Source of the DNA: Mermis nigrescens
Taxonomy: Eukaryota > Nematoda > Enoplea > Mermithida > Mermithidae
DNA: 64,000 nt
Assembly: GCA_036768485.1 (NCBI GenBank)
Contig: JAVLUZ010000825.1
Coordinates: 62,001-126,000, forward strand
Direction: 5' to 3'
A model generated the notes under the pieces. That model saw only the letters and a program-made list of their open reading frames with translations. It did not search any database and was not told the DNA's origin. This document shows positions 48,430 through 60,820 of the stretch, one piece after another. Position numbers and translations under genes: made by a program. Each line of letters begins with the position of its first letter. Positions within the stretch are counted from its first letter, which is position 1.

Positions 48430-51152
48430 CTCAAACAAAAGCAAAAGAGCACGAACAATAGAAAGTATTCATTTTGAGCATTCAGATTATTCCTTATAGA
48501 TATAATGAAAATTTTTAATTTAAACCAATCCTCAATCTATTAACACTACTACCTTATTCATAACATATTTTGGAACTTGTCTGAAAATAATCTGTGTCAT
48601 AGTTTCAAGTAGCGTTGGCAAAAGTCCGCAAAAAAGGACTTTCCGGACTACAGTCAAGGTTTTAGTCCCGACTGCTTCGGCTCAGGACTATAGTCCGGAC
48701 CATAGTCCTTAAAATGAAGGACTAAGTCTCGGACTGAGTCCTTTAATAAAAAAACAGTATCATTTATGCAGGGAAAACATACCCAGACACTTGACTAGCT
48801 TTTCGTTTAAAAAATCAGAGAACAATGCTGGTACCTACTACATGGTGATATTCACTTTCTAGTGCTTTTCTGTTCAGATCTGATTCAATAGTCAATGAAA
48901 AGAACTTTACAATCAATGAATTTACAGGTGTTACTATAAATGCATTTCTTAACAAACTTTACTCAGATTTTACTTTTACTTTACTTTACAACTTTCCAGA
49001 GGAAATGAGGTCGTTCTAGTTCAAAACGTGGTTGTCCAATTACTAAACTGAAAATTGCCTTACATGGTTTGAAAAATGGTTATTAGGCCTTGAAAACTGG
49101 TTGATTTGGCCCAAAAAAATTGTCCAAGTCCAAACATTAGTTCGCCTGGTTCTAAGAATGTGGTTTAGCGTAAAACGTCGTTGTCCGGGTTCAAAAATTG
49201 AATTTTTAGGCTTTACAGTACAAAACATATCCCCGTCCAAACGATTCTTTCTTTTCGTCTGAGTTTTGCTTCCTATGAACAGGCAGAAACAGGGTATTGC
49301 CTTGGACTGCTTTTAATACACCTCAAGTTCGGCTGTAGTGCTAAATTACGTTTTATTTTCTGTTCACGATCCTCAAACATATTTTGATTCTGGAAGATTT
49401 AGTGTGTAGGTCATCGCTTCCATCATTCTAGGGTGTTTAATCTATTGGCTCTGAATTTCGAAAAGATGGAATTTAAAGCAATGTTTTATTCAATTTTGTG
49501 ACCATAGCCACTTAAGTGAAAAGGACCATGCTTAAGAGAAGACGTTTACATTTTGATAATAATCCAGGGGCGGACTTAAGGGAGGCGAGGGAGCGCACCC
49601 CCACTGGCCAGAAATCTTTGGCGAGATAAAGAAAGGATGTGTAATTTGCAATGATTTTTGGACTTCAGTGATCATAATCTATCGAAATTTTCTGGCGTTT
49701 CACACCGGATAATAACTATTAATGACATTTATTTATATTCTTTGTGATCTGGAAGCCATTTTTTGCTTATATAATAGCTTCCTAAAAAATTTTTGGAGCA
49801 GAATCAGCTCTTTTATCATCAATTTCTGCAATTTGTGAGCCCAACTTCTTGAGAATTATCGACGTTCGGCGTCAAGCGTTTCAGATACAGGAAATCGAGC
49901 AGTAAATCGAGCTTCTAAACATTCTTCAGCTAAATTTCAGAAATTTTTCGGCGCTCCGCGCTGGATATTCGCTGAGGTCAAAGAAATTTAATGATTTTTT
50001 CGCACAAACTTGTCGGAAAATTCAAAATTTTCCGAAAAAAATGTTGCGTCAAAAGCGATTTTAAATAAAAGTAAACAACATGAAACGTCGAAAAATGCTA
50101 TTTCACCATGAAGGACAAGTTTTTTGACCTATTTTTGCTGTTTTTGGAAAAATTGGGGTACCGCCCCCTACCCTAGGAAAATCCTAGATCCGCCACTGAG
50201 CAAATCGAATAGTTTCGACTTAGGCATAAAAAGGTGAGTGAAATTTCGCTTTCTTGAAAGACTGTGTGGGCGATTCGCCTAAAAATTGTTTTCCTTGGCT
50301 GCATTTCAATCTGAATGTTCACGCTGAATAAACTAAATTTCAGCTTAGTAACCTTAATAATTGCGCTTCAGGGTTTCAATCTCCTGACTCAGGATACTGA
50401 ATAATTTTAAAACCTATTTATTAGTACAAGCATGCCAAATTCTTGCGAAAACAGATTTATCGGTTCAGTCGTTTGCAGGCAATCATATAATGTCCAGCTT
50501 GAGCTAATTAACAATGACCATGTGATTATTCGAAGCAAGCAAATGACTAATCTGGGTTATTTAGAGTAAAGAACGCAGTTGTTATCACACTATAAAAGAA
50601 CTGAAAAAATCAAGTAAGCTTTCCCCGGCCATTTTTGAGACTTGCCACAGCCGGGGTCAGGGGAGGCCGAAGATATCCAGCGACAGCTAGGACTGAAGCC
50701 TTGGTTGATCACTACCTGATGCACCCCTAGATGTAATTACATCATGGTTGGTGTGATAGTCAGCTATGTAGAGATTTGTTGAGCTAAGAATATACTCAAA
50801 AACGGGTATACATATATGCCAAAAAAATATAAATCAATTCCTCATGTTTCAAGCACTTTTGCAGGAAATGTTTGGTGTCATACTATTGGCTATATTACAG
50901 TTTTGCCATACATATGTCTTTTCTACAGAAGATATTCCCTTTCTTCCTTCTGCATGGACTGAAAGCCTAAAGACACATGTACACACGTCTTCTGCTGGAC
51001 TGCTTACTGATGCGAAATGTGATAACCAAGCTGTAAAAACAATACACTCATAGCCAGAAGATTAAACCGTGTTTATCGCTTTTTGAATTTGTAAAACGAT
51101 CCTCGAAACGAGACAATCTGCTTATTTGGCATTTTAGTCGGTTTTTCTCTAC
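48430..51152. other. intergenic or DPF intron sequence, repeats
   Basis: 48610-48755 is packed with GGACTATAGTCC-like palindromes. 49040-49220 is a degenerate repeat of TGGTT/TTGTCC words. 49565-50198 is a MITE-type element. A plus frame at 50844-51053 (MFQALLQEMFGVILLAIL...) matches nothing I recognise. Confidence 0.5.
49565..50198 (+). mobile_element. CAGGGGCGGACTTAAG hAT-like element, 0.63 kb
   Basis: CAGGGGCGGACTTAAGGGAG at the left, TCCTAGATCCGCCACTG at the right. Same family as 43626-44249. Flanks TAATAATC and AGCAAATC match only in part. Confidence 0.7.
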
Positions 51153-52241
51153 AGCCCTTTTGACAGAACGTGGAATAGTGTTATTCCAGGACAAAACAGA
51201 TGAATAAGAGGGCGGAATAAAATATTTTGGCATTATAGAATGCGAAGTAGACTCTGTTAATCCAGGAATAAAGTTTGTAAGACAGAATGCGGGGAAAAGC
51301 CGTTCCAGGCGCTTATCTCGGAGTAAAATGGCGGAGAAGGAATAAGCGGTGTAACAGAAGGAAGAATAAGTTATCTCAGGAATAAAGACGCCAACTTTTA
51401 TTGTAATTTTATATTTAGTCAGAGCAGGTATAAGTCCGCGGAATAGTAGTAAAATCGTCTCTAATGTGGTCTCAAATGGTTTAAATTTGTTCAGAAATTC
51501 GAATTGGATAGCAATTAATTCTTCTTTATCCGGATATTCAATATGGTCCTCATTTGTATTACCTAACGATCAAAAAATATGCAGAAATTTTTCAAATGCG
51601 TTTGCCACATCAGTGCAACTCGTCTTGGAGAACTCTTGATAGAGATTTTTAAGATTTTTCGATCATGCAATACTCAAAACGCCAAATAAAATGATTTAAA
51701 AAATTGATGCAGTAAGGAGAAAGTATATACTTAACAAGTTGACAGATATTCACCATGAGTGTGCAAAAAGTAGTTTTTTCATGCGCAAACTATCACAAAT
51801 TTTTCTTATTTCCATATTACAATGTTTCGTTCCATTTTTGTTTTTCGTAGAAGCCAACAAGTGCCTTCATTAGACCGAATTATAAAAAATTTATTTGATA
51901 TTTCGAAGTCTCATTTCAATGCATCAATGCATACGTTACACGTGCGCGCGCCACACGCAATATTGTATTTGAGTCATATGTTTTCAAACAAATATGTGAC
52001 TACAGTGCGCAGCAAGCGCTAGAAGGCTGATCTAAACACAAAACCAAAGGATAGATTCAATTATCCGAGGAATAGATATTCCCCGTTCTATTATATCAAA
52101 TTTTCTTATTCCTGTAAAGCTTATTCCGTCCTTAACCCAGGAACAGCTGTCACGAGAATACGTTTTATCAAGAGCATAGCTATTCCTGGAATAGGGCTTA
52201 TCCCGGGAATAACTTATTCCGCATTCTGTCAAATGGCCCTA
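51153..52241. mobile_element. 1.09 kb TIR element rich in GAATAAGTTATTCC palindromes
   Basis: Left TTTTGACAGAACGTGGAATA, right (inverted) ATTTGACAGAATGCGGAATA. Both arms repeat GGAATAAG/CTTATTCC words many times. The core (51400-52030) has no gene. Confidence 0.65.
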
Positions 52242-53627
52242 GCAAAAATCATAACTACCAACTATCAAAATTTTATTTTTATTGCTTATTGAAATCAGAA
52301 TTTGGATGACTTAAAGTAAAATAACTCAAGAAATGCAGTTTCTAGATAGGGACAGGTACTTGATCAATGCAATATGCGCGAGTCTGCAATCCATGTACAA
52401 AACGCAAAGCACGTTCTTCCGTATTCTAAAGAAGCAGTGTTTTCCGTATTAAAAGTGAACATAAAAGCTATGCTCGGTGAAAAATTTATTCAAAAAATAT
52501 ATGGCATAAAAATATTATTCAAGAGACATAGTTGGAACGCTCGCAATCGGGTATATATGCGAATATAAATGCATATTCGCGCATCAAAAATTATAAGATA
52601 AGAATGAAGCAAGTTGGTATCATCAATCGCTTGCCAAAATTCACGACGCCGGGTTGCTTGCTGAGCTTCCAAATTCAGCAATGCACAAGTGACAGCTCCA
52701 GCTTCCTAAAGCACAGCACGTTACAAAAGATATGCACGATAACCTGGTCAATGTAACGGCCAACATATGTATAAGCAACGAAAATTTTTAAAACCCCTGA
52801 ATCTTACGTGTTACTAATGCGATTGACCAAATTTCTTCGAAAGGGCATTACCTCAACTTTCATTAAAGCAGTGAGAGAATGTCTCAAGGCCCGGCAGTTT
52901 ATTTGCGAGAGTAACACTATTTTCCCTCCTTCGCACTGGTGCAAACTATTTTTTTGAAATAATGCAGCTTTTATCTTTAGAATGCACGGGGCTATAAGTC
53001 TGTGCAATCGCAATTTTTAAATCAATACAAATCGATTGAAAAAGTGATGTAAACTGCATTACCGATCATGATATTGTACAAAGCAATTGATAAGCATATG
53101 AGATTTTACTATGCAAAATTTTGTAGCGGTTGTAGCTACACAATGTCAGCTAAATTCTCATATTTGAACTTTTTTATCATTATCAATTGATGCTATGATG
53201 TCAGTCTACGCACGTAACGACTTTGTTGTTACTTCACATGCACCTCTCTCACGTGCACGCAGGAGCCATGCCTCCTGGTTTCATATACCCCTTTTATTTT
53301 TCATATTCAAAACAAAGGCAGTGGGACCGGAATTCCGGGAATCCAAGCTGCAATGGGAAAAATCTTATCATTGTTAGCATCTTATAACATGTGAAACTTA
53401 TAAAACGTAAAAATTCAAAAGCGGTGTGTCTTAATCACATGTCTCTTTTGATTGGTCGCAGTTTAAATTGATTCGTTAAAATTTTAGTCACTCCTCTTTT
53501 TGCTCGCTGTATATAATTTTTCACCCATGTTAATTTTATGTCTTTAAACTTCCGCTTCTTTTGCCTTTTAGTGACTCGTATCCTTGACTGCGCTAGAGCA
53601 TTGTAGTATAGTAAAGTGTATAATCAC
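52242..53627. other. no gene or repeat recognised
   Basis: AT-rich sequence with only short frames in all phases and no resemblance to a protein family that I can see. Confidence 0.4.
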
Positions 53628-54612
53628 GGGATGCGGACGTTTCGCCCCCACATTTCGCCCCCCCCCCACATTTCGCCCCCCCCCCCCACATTTCGCCCCC
53701 CACATTTCGTCCCCCATATTTCGCCCCCCGGACATTTCGCCCCCCACACAATTCGCCCCCCACAATTCGCTCCACCACCCCACATTTCGCCCCCGGGCAT
53801 TTCGCCCCCTAGACATTTCGTCTCCCCCACATCAGGCACACAGCTGTGGGGGAATGGGGGGTCCGGACCATACGTGGGCAGCACCAAAATTCTGGGGGTG
53901 GTGCAAGATTTTTCAAAGCTAAACCGGAAAAATAGGACTTTTTGCACGTTATTTTGTGCTATTTTTGGTTTAGACCCCCCAAAATTGATGTTGGTCTCCC
54001 AAAATAGGAGGGCCAGCTTTGTGCCTATGGGGGGGCGAATTGTGGGGGGGGCGAAATGTGGGGGCGAAATGTCCGTAAACCTATTTCATCCTGCAGAACA
54101 TTTCAACCCCAGATTTATCCGGTACACTTTTGTGCTACCCTTAACTAAAAAACTTCAACAAAATGAAGTCATGTGAGACACCATACATTTGATGCGAAGT
54201 TAAATTTTTTTATCAAGATTTCTTCGCTTATTCAAAACAGAACAAAATATGCATAAAAAATGACTAATCAATACTTTTCACAAATAAGAAAAAACAATGA
54301 CTAAAATTTGAATCATAAGAGCACGTGAGCCCAGGGCTTTTATGAAGTATACGCTTGTCTGCTCAAGGACCAAATCTAATTCATTTTAAAGTTTACACCC
54401 CCTATGTACAGTGAATACGGGGAGGGCGAAATGTGTGGGGGGTAGTGACATGTCTAGGGGCAAAATGTGGGGGGAGGGCGAAATGTCCGGGGGGCGAAAT
54501 GTGGGGGGGGGGGGGGGCGAAATGTAGGAGGCGAAATGTGGGGGGGCGAAATGTGGGGGGCGAATTGTGGGGGAGGGGCGAAATGTGGGGGGGGGCGAAA
54601 TGTCCATAAACC
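53628..54612. mobile_element. 985-bp element whose ends are arrays of CATTTCGCCCCCC
   Basis: Flanked by a perfect 8-bp duplication, ATAATCAC (53620-53627 and 54613-54620). The left end GCGGACGTTTCGCCCCC opens an array of 13-mers to about 53830; the right array 54418-54600 is inverted and ends GGGCGAAATGTCCATAAACC. A second right-end-like sequence, GGGCGAAATGTCCGTAAACC, lies inside at 54060-54082. The 8-bp duplication suggests hAT-type integration. Proline/arginine-rich frames through it are artefacts. Confidence 0.8.
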
Positions 54613-54824
54613 ATAATCACTATACAGGGGTAGCGTACACCGCGTATACTACATCAGCGTGGAGTTCCCCTCGTTCCCCTCGAATTGCGGGATTGAATTT
54701 CAATAAGGTGGGTTTTTCGTGTATCACCTATTTGGAAATTCATCTTATTTCTTTATTCCAAAATCTTATTTAATAATTATTTCATGATTGATGAACTCGT
54801 TTGGCAAGAGCTCTGCATTATGGG

Positions 54825-55128
54825 CATACGTGGGCAGCAAGAAATTTCTGGGGGTGCAAGATTTTTCAGAGGTCGAAAAACGGCCTTAAATGTGGTGGTA
54901 TGGCGAAAAAACACCATTTTTCGACGTTTCTCATTATGCACTATCTATTGGCATCAAAAAATTGCGAAAAAATTTTTAAAAAAATTATTGAAAATTGAAT
55001 TCTGGGGGTTATTTTGATTTCTGGGGGTATTTTGATTTCTCGGGGGGAGGGGGGTATTTTGATTTCTGGGGGTACTATGATTTCTCGGGGGGTGCATACT
55101 GCCGCGAACCCCCCCACGCCCAGGTATG
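54825..55128 (+). mobile_element. 304-bp CATACGTGGGCAGC MITE
   Basis: CATACGTGGGC at the left, GCCCAGGTATG at the right. Flanks ATTATGGG (54817-54824) and ATTGTGGG (55129-55136) match at 7 of 8 bases, an hAT-like duplication. Relatives: 62395-62640, 57346-57440 (inverted) and part of 53870-54030. Confidence 0.75.
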
Positions 55129-55509
55129 ATTGTGGGGCGTTCACTCCAAGAGTCAGTGATCGGCCGGGCTCAAAACTACCGGGCCCGAGTCCGGGCTTAG
55201 CTACTGGGCCTGGGCCCAGGCTTATATTCAAGTAGGTTATGACAACTGGGGGCTAGTGCCTGATTTTGTAAGCAGAGGTACTGCAATGGCAATATCAATT
55301 TTGATTCTGTAAAACAGTTTATTCGGGCTATCTCAATCTAGTTTGTTTCTTTGGCTTAAAATAGGTAGAAATTTTGATGCTTCGCGCCTGACTGATCGGT
55401 GGTCACAATCTTAGGCAGCAAAATGGATTTGCATTCAAAACAGTATCTAAAAACCAGTCAAAAAAGTGAGTATTTTCCAGACTAAATCTAGGTATGTACT
55501 AAGTGTACA

Positions 55510-55975
55510 CAGGGCCGTGTTTAGGGGTTTAGCGGCTCTGGGCAGTGGCGAATCTAGGATTTTCCTAAGGGGGGCGGTACCTTTAAGGGGGGCGGAACCC
55601 TGACTTGGGCGGAAAAATTAGACGTTTTAGCCCGAAAATTGCTAAAAATCGCTCAAAAATGCTTAATTTTGCGCACTTTTTTGGGCCAATAGTGGGGAGG
55701 CGGCCGCCCCTTCCCCGCCCCCCCTTAATACGCCCCTGGCTCTGGGCGAAACTTATTTTGGCGGCCCCCATAATTTTTAAAACTGGTATTATATGTATCA
55801 TAATTATCATTTATGTATCTCCTTTAAATATGTACCTATATGATCGCAGTTAGCATCCTACTGTAAATTTACTGACAAAATATTGTGCTACATTATTTTA
55901 AGTAGGTATCGTATGTTTTTTCTCAAATAATTTACCCATTTCGTAAATGATGACCAGACTTCGGGCCAGACTGAT
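55510..55975 (+). mobile_element. hAT relic (CAGGGCCGTGTTTAGG), left end only
   Basis: Homologous to the left part of the hAT at 56670 (GCGAAACTTATTTTGGCGGC, TCGCAGTTAGCATCCTACT). Interrupted by the MITE at 55543-55738. The right end is not found. Confidence 0.7.
55543..55738 (+). mobile_element. 196-bp MITE nested in the hAT relic, perfect 8-bp TSD
   Basis: CAGTGGCGAATCTAGG ... ACGCCCCTG, flanked on both sides by GCTCTGGG (55535-55542 and 55739-55746). The uninterrupted site is seen at about 56690-56705. Confidence 0.92.
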
Positions 55976-56669
55976 TTAGTTTCTACTTGTTATTGATGTT
56001 TACGCTGTTGTACCGCGCCGATTGCGGCACTTTCATAAACAACTTGCTCTAGAACTTTACTATAATTGAGAATCGTCATCTTCAGCACCGACTTAGACAA
56101 TTCTTTGAATGCAAAAATGCGTTTCAGAGAGCTAAATATTAATATTTCCCGGCACTCCGCGCCGGATTGATTTAATTTTACTAATTTTATTCATGCTTAG
56201 GCGCGCAGCGCCAATAGCGGCTTTTTCATCGACAAATTGCTCTAGAATTCTTCATGATTGAAAATCCTCATATTCTGTTCAAATTTGGACAATTTTTGTA
56301 TTGCAAGCGTTTTAGAGAGGTAAATGTCAAAATTTTGCGACGCTTCGCGCCAGATTGATTCAATTTTATCATTTTTTCTATATGTTTAGGAAGCGCCGGA
56401 TTCGGGCAATTTTTGTAAACTTTCCTGGAGCTCCGCGCCATATTGATAAGTTTTTGAGTATTTTATTGAAGAAGCGACTTCAGAAATTGTCTAAAATGCT
56501 CTACGGAAGGTAGGGAAATCTAGTTTCAACTGAAATAACATATTACCGATCGTGAATTTCCTAGTAGAGCGCAAAATCTTAGAACGCAAGGTGTACTAAC
56601 CACCGCCATTACACGCGTACATTAGATTTTCTGCTAAAAACAATGATTTTTCAACACAGGCGCTCTCTT
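55976..56669. other. no gene; several GGCGC hairpins
   Basis: Host-type AT-rich sequence with four hairpin motifs, e.g. CCGGCACTCCGCGCCGG near 56148 and GGCGCGCAGCGCC near 56200, in loosely repeated contexts (AATTGCTCTAGAA twice). Confidence 0.6.
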
Positions 56670-58357
56670 CAGGACCGTGCTTAGAGGTTTAACGGCCCTG
56701 GGCGAAACTTATTTTGGCGGCCCCCATAATTTTTAAAACTGGTATTATAGGCATCAAAATTATCACTTATGTATATCCTTTACATATGTACCTATGTAAT
56801 CGCAGTTAGCATCCTACTATAAATTTACAAACAAAATATATTATTTTTAGTAGGTATCGTATGTTTTTTCCCAAATAATTTACTTATTTCGTGAATGATG
56901 ATGTGCTTTATTACAAAATAACTTGCCTAGCTTTCTGAGCGGCAAACTGGTCAATCAATTGCAAAAAATCTAACGAAGATGATAAATCCTTTTCAATTGA
57001 AATAATCGCTAGTGCACTTAGACGAGAATCAGTCATAGTTGACCTCAAATATGTCTTTATTAATTTCAGTCCCGAGATGGAACGTTCTGCTGAGGCCACA
57101 GCAATAGGTATTGTAAGTAAAAATCTGAAATCAATTATAAGGTTCGGGAAAACATCCTGGAAGTCATTTGATAGATATTTAAGAGTAGCTAGTGGCGAAG
57201 TTAATTCATTTGGACTTGATCGAGCAAGAACTTTTAGCTCAGTGTGCATGTCTGGTCCATGTGCATGACTTGAGCGATTCATCATCTTCCCATTTTTTAA
57301 AGCTGGTATTCGTGGGAAGAGCTCAATGAGAAACCTTGAAAACGGTATTTCTTAGCCATACCATCATTTTTAAGACCATTTTTCGACCTCTAAAAAACTT
57401 GCACCTACCCTCACGGGATTTTGTTGCTGCCCACATATGCTGCGGGGGTCTTAGGTGGCGCGGTCAAGCGTTCCCTGCGGGGTCCGGGACAGAGTCCCTA
57501 CAAATTTTGTAAAAAAGCATTTTAATGTCAAATAATAACGTTAAAATTTTCGCAAAAACGGCCGAATTTCGGCCCTGAATGGAGCCCAAAAACACTAAAA
57601 ATTGATGAACTCTTACATCTCACAAAACTTCTGAGCTGAAATGCATTTTTTCGACCTCTGCTAATTACATAGCGCAGCAACGGGTCGCTGCCAATAAGAT
57701 ATAGAAAATGTATAAATTGAAGTTTTTGTTCTTACCCTTTTCAGGCCCATTTGTGACCTTCTTATTAAGAAGATGCAGTTCAGAAAACAGGAAATACACA
57801 AAAACATAAGAAAATTTGGCCATTTCTTTCATTTAAAATAGGATTGTGTCCTAGTAAAGAAAGACAAAAAAGCAAAGAATAGACATTCTGGTACACAATC
57901 ATTTTCGCACTTTTAGTTTTATGCTCAACAAGCATGCGCACTTTCATTAAATGAACAAATAGTGCATTAAATTAGGCTGTGCTAGATTATTTCAGCTGAT
58001 TCAAGCTTTTAAATTCATTTGATCTATGGCTCGGTGCAGAGCGCCGGAAAATTTTGACATTTTGGCCTCTTCGAACTCAATTTTCTGGACACACATTATT
58101 GCAACAGAAAAATCAACAATATGTCTGAAAAATGAATACAAGTATAGCTCAGTCAGCGTTCTCTTAAAAATGCAAACTGACTGGGTTTGCATTATAACGT
58201 CGAAAAGTCGATCCTTTTGAACGTATGTATCGAATTATTGTAAGAGGGCCGCCAAAAAATGAATTCTATGCGCATGCACTACAACTTTTTTAGCGGCCCA
58301 TAATTTTAGCGGCCCTGTGCGGCCGCACAGTTCGACACACCCCTAGGCACGGCTATG
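56670..58357 (-). mobile_element. 1.69 kb hAT element with perfect 8-bp TSD
   Basis: Starts CAGGACCGTGCTTAGAGG and ends CCCTAGGCACGGCTATG, flanked on both sides by GCTCTCTT (56662-56669 and 58358-58365). It retains only the C-terminal part of a transposase and holds an inverted CATACGTGGGC element fragment at 57346-57440. An internally deleted, non-autonomous copy. Confidence 0.9.
56911..57285 (-). pseudogene. hAT transposase C-terminal fragment (dimerisation region)
   Basis: About 124 codons with AVASAERSISGLKLIKTYLR, STMTDSRLSALAIISIEKDL and FAAQKAR, the hAT C-terminal dimerisation signature of ZMYM/TTF-type transposases (usual form A-S-x-ERSFS-L-KLIK). The zinc finger, the RNase-H core and most of the protein are missing, so it cannot transpose by itself. 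Confidence 0.9.
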
Positions 58358-58365
58358 GCTCTCTT

Positions 58366-59881
58366 TGACGATTTCGGACCTCTCGAGAAATGTGGGAAAA
58401 AGTGGAAAACGTGGTGATTCGAACACGCTCGTGCGATAAAACGGTAAATGATAGCGTAACATATGATTAAGTGCAAGCCCTAGTTGCTTTAGAGGTAAAA
58501 AACGTCTATTGCGCGAATTTATAGTCCAATTTTGAACTGGTAACAAATTATCCGTTAGGCGGATTTGACCTCCATCCCGAATTTCGGTGCCGCCAATGTA
58601 CGCCTACGAGCCTATAATACGCTATCCACGTTTAGCGGATTATTCCAGCTGAAAACTTTCTATTTCACGCAACATTACGCTTACGAGCTGACTCAAAAAA
58701 CAGAAATAGTAACAAAAAAGGTATCGGAATTGCCAACTGGCGATTGAAATTATTCTGATGCAGCCGAAAACAGTCGTCAATTGTAACACGTCCATTATTT
58801 TTTGCGCAAAATCTTCAAAAAAGAGATAGGTGCAAAAGATATTTTGAAATTCGGCTAGGATTTTGCGAAAACGATGCGTTTCGAGTTAAATATGCGCATA
58901 GTTCCAAAAATCTTTATACGAGTCTCAAAATCATTGTCCTTTAAAAAAGGGCACGGGTTAAAACAATTGCATGTCGCCGCGATAAACTCAATTAATGAAC
59001 TATATCTTCATCGCTTTCTTGCTCACTTTAGAAGGAGCGAGGGGCATAAATGGGCGGCAACCAAATTATGGAGTCTGGTGGGGTAGAATCGCGAAGAAAT
59101 GGCCAAAAATTTAATTATGGGGTCCTACCGGATTCTGGTAGTCTAAACCGCAATCCCGCGCCTTTACGTATTTCCCAAAAGTTGGTAACGCTTAATTTCT
59201 ATAAAATAGCTCCAAATCGTTAGCGCTTAGCGCCGCGAATATGTAAGTGGCAACAATTAGACACGTCAGCCTACGAATTAAGGGGAGGGTTTGAAATTTG
59301 AAAACGCTTTTTTGGGTTCAGAAAAGATGGATCCGCTTTGAAACACGTCGCTTTAGAGCGTCTCGGACGACTTTTAGCGCATAAAAATATATAAAAATAC
59401 TTGAAAAATATCACAAAGCTGAGATTAAATTGAACAAAATATGGTCAGATAATGGGAATATGGCGCGAAGCGTCGGAAATTAGGCATTTCGAGTAAACGG
59501 ATAGCGAAGAACGTTCAAAACGGCACCTTTTCTCCGAATTTCTTAGAAATTTTCGGAAAATTTTTTTCGGGAGAGGCGGTGAAAAAATTTTTGAGGGAGT
59601 GAGAGCCAACGATTACATATGTATGACAAAATCAGCAAACAAACTTAAAACGAATAAGACGCGCGAGTTTTAGGGTAGTAAAAATTTTTTCTATCCTAGG
59701 CTCACACGTATACGCTTATACGTAAATTGGGAGTTCGCCTCCCAGAAAAATTTTAACCCCCTCCCGGAATTAACGTGTTCGCAGTCCACTCTACAACACA
59801 ATCGATGAAAGTAATTTGAAGTAAAGAATAGTACGTAAATAAAGTAGATATATAAATAATAAGAAAATTGTATACGCTAAC
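58366..59881. other. DPF 3' side, no further exon found
   Basis: I looked on the minus strand for the exon completing the second PHD finger (SWSCxxC) and did not find it. 59280-59640 is a copy of the older repeat also seen at 31880 and 44940, with a GGCGCGAAGCGTC hairpin. Confidence 0.4.
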
Positions 59882-59963
59882 CTTCGGGGGCGGAAACCAA
59901 AGCCGGCTTCAAACAGTACATGTGAAATCCTCGGTCGCAATCGTCGCAGAAAAGAAGCTGATC
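59882..59963 (-). CDS. DPF: DPF exon encoding the middle of PHD2
   Basis: DPF/d4 proteins are BAF (SWI/SNF) subunits that read acylated histone H3 tails with tandem PHD fingers. This 82-nt exon, from CTTAAG|GAT at 59963 to GAAG|GTTAGC at 59882, encodes [28 protein letters not shown]. That is the CDDCDRG(Y/F)HMYCL core of PHD2 with two zinc-binding Cys, a His and a further Cys. It joins the upstream exon in phase (END|DQLLF). The next exon was not found. Confidence 0.95.
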
Positions 59964-60222
59964 CTTAAGAATAAAACAGATTTTGGCAGATTTAGTTGAG
60001 CAATTACAAACTACATAGTGATGCCGCTAAAGGTTGCAAAAATGAGCGTACTGCGGGTAAAATATGGATAATTTGCGTCGAGGTACTTGAACCGCGCAAT
60101 CAGCTACGCCTTAAATATGTACGTTCATCTTTTCACAAAGAATAGGTTGCGTAGCTTAGTAACCATAGATGCGCACGATCAGGTTGGCCAGGGAGGGCAA
60201 AAGAGATTTTTACTATACTAAC

Positions 60223-60442
60223 CAGTGGCGGATCCAGGATGTTCCCAAGGGGGGGGGCGGTACCCATAAGGGGGCGGTACCCCTAAGGGGCGGTACCCTA
60301 ATGGGGGGCCGAACCCTGACTTGGGCGGAAAAATTAGCCCTTTTAACCCGAAAATCGCTAAAAATCGCTCAAAACCCCTAATTTTGTGCATTATTTTGGG
60401 CCAATGGGGAGGACGGCCGCTCCAGCCCTAAATCCGCCCCCG
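60223..60442 (+). mobile_element. 220-bp MITE, perfect 8-bp TSD
   Basis: CAGTGGCGGATCCAGGATG ... AAATCCGCCCCCG, flanked by ATACTAAC on both sides (60215-60222 and 60443-60450). Same family as 55543-55738, with extra GGGGCGGTACCC repeats at the left. Confidence 0.92.
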
Positions 60443-60820
60443 ATACTAACCCGCATTTGTGATATGTTACGACAAACGTTCCCTATAGCTGTTCGTTAGT
60501 AGCCAACCAACTTTAATTTGCACCATTATTCTAAAATGTGTGCGTACAAGTACGTGAATGGACTAAATTAGGTTTCATTTTTATGTAACATTTTAATAGA
60601 ATTAGAAAAAATAAATCAAAAAATATGATATAAACGGCTATCATTATTTTTTATGCACTAAAATGATGGCACGAATATGGGAACACTTTGAGACCGAATA
60701 TTTCATTGAAGCTTTATGAAATTTTAGCAATTTATACATGCAGGTATTTTTAGTCTTTAAATCGTCAACGTTTAGCGTAATCTTCAAAATTTTCAGGCGC
60801 TTAGCAAGCCGCGACATAGA

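Noticed and set aside
50844..51053. 69-codon frame with a hydrophobic N-terminus resembling a signal peptide
   Set aside because: Isolated, short, no homology recognised; chance open frames of this size are common here.
53616..54176. 186-codon Pro/His-rich plus-strand frame
   Set aside because: Derives from the CATTTCGCCCCCC array at the element end.
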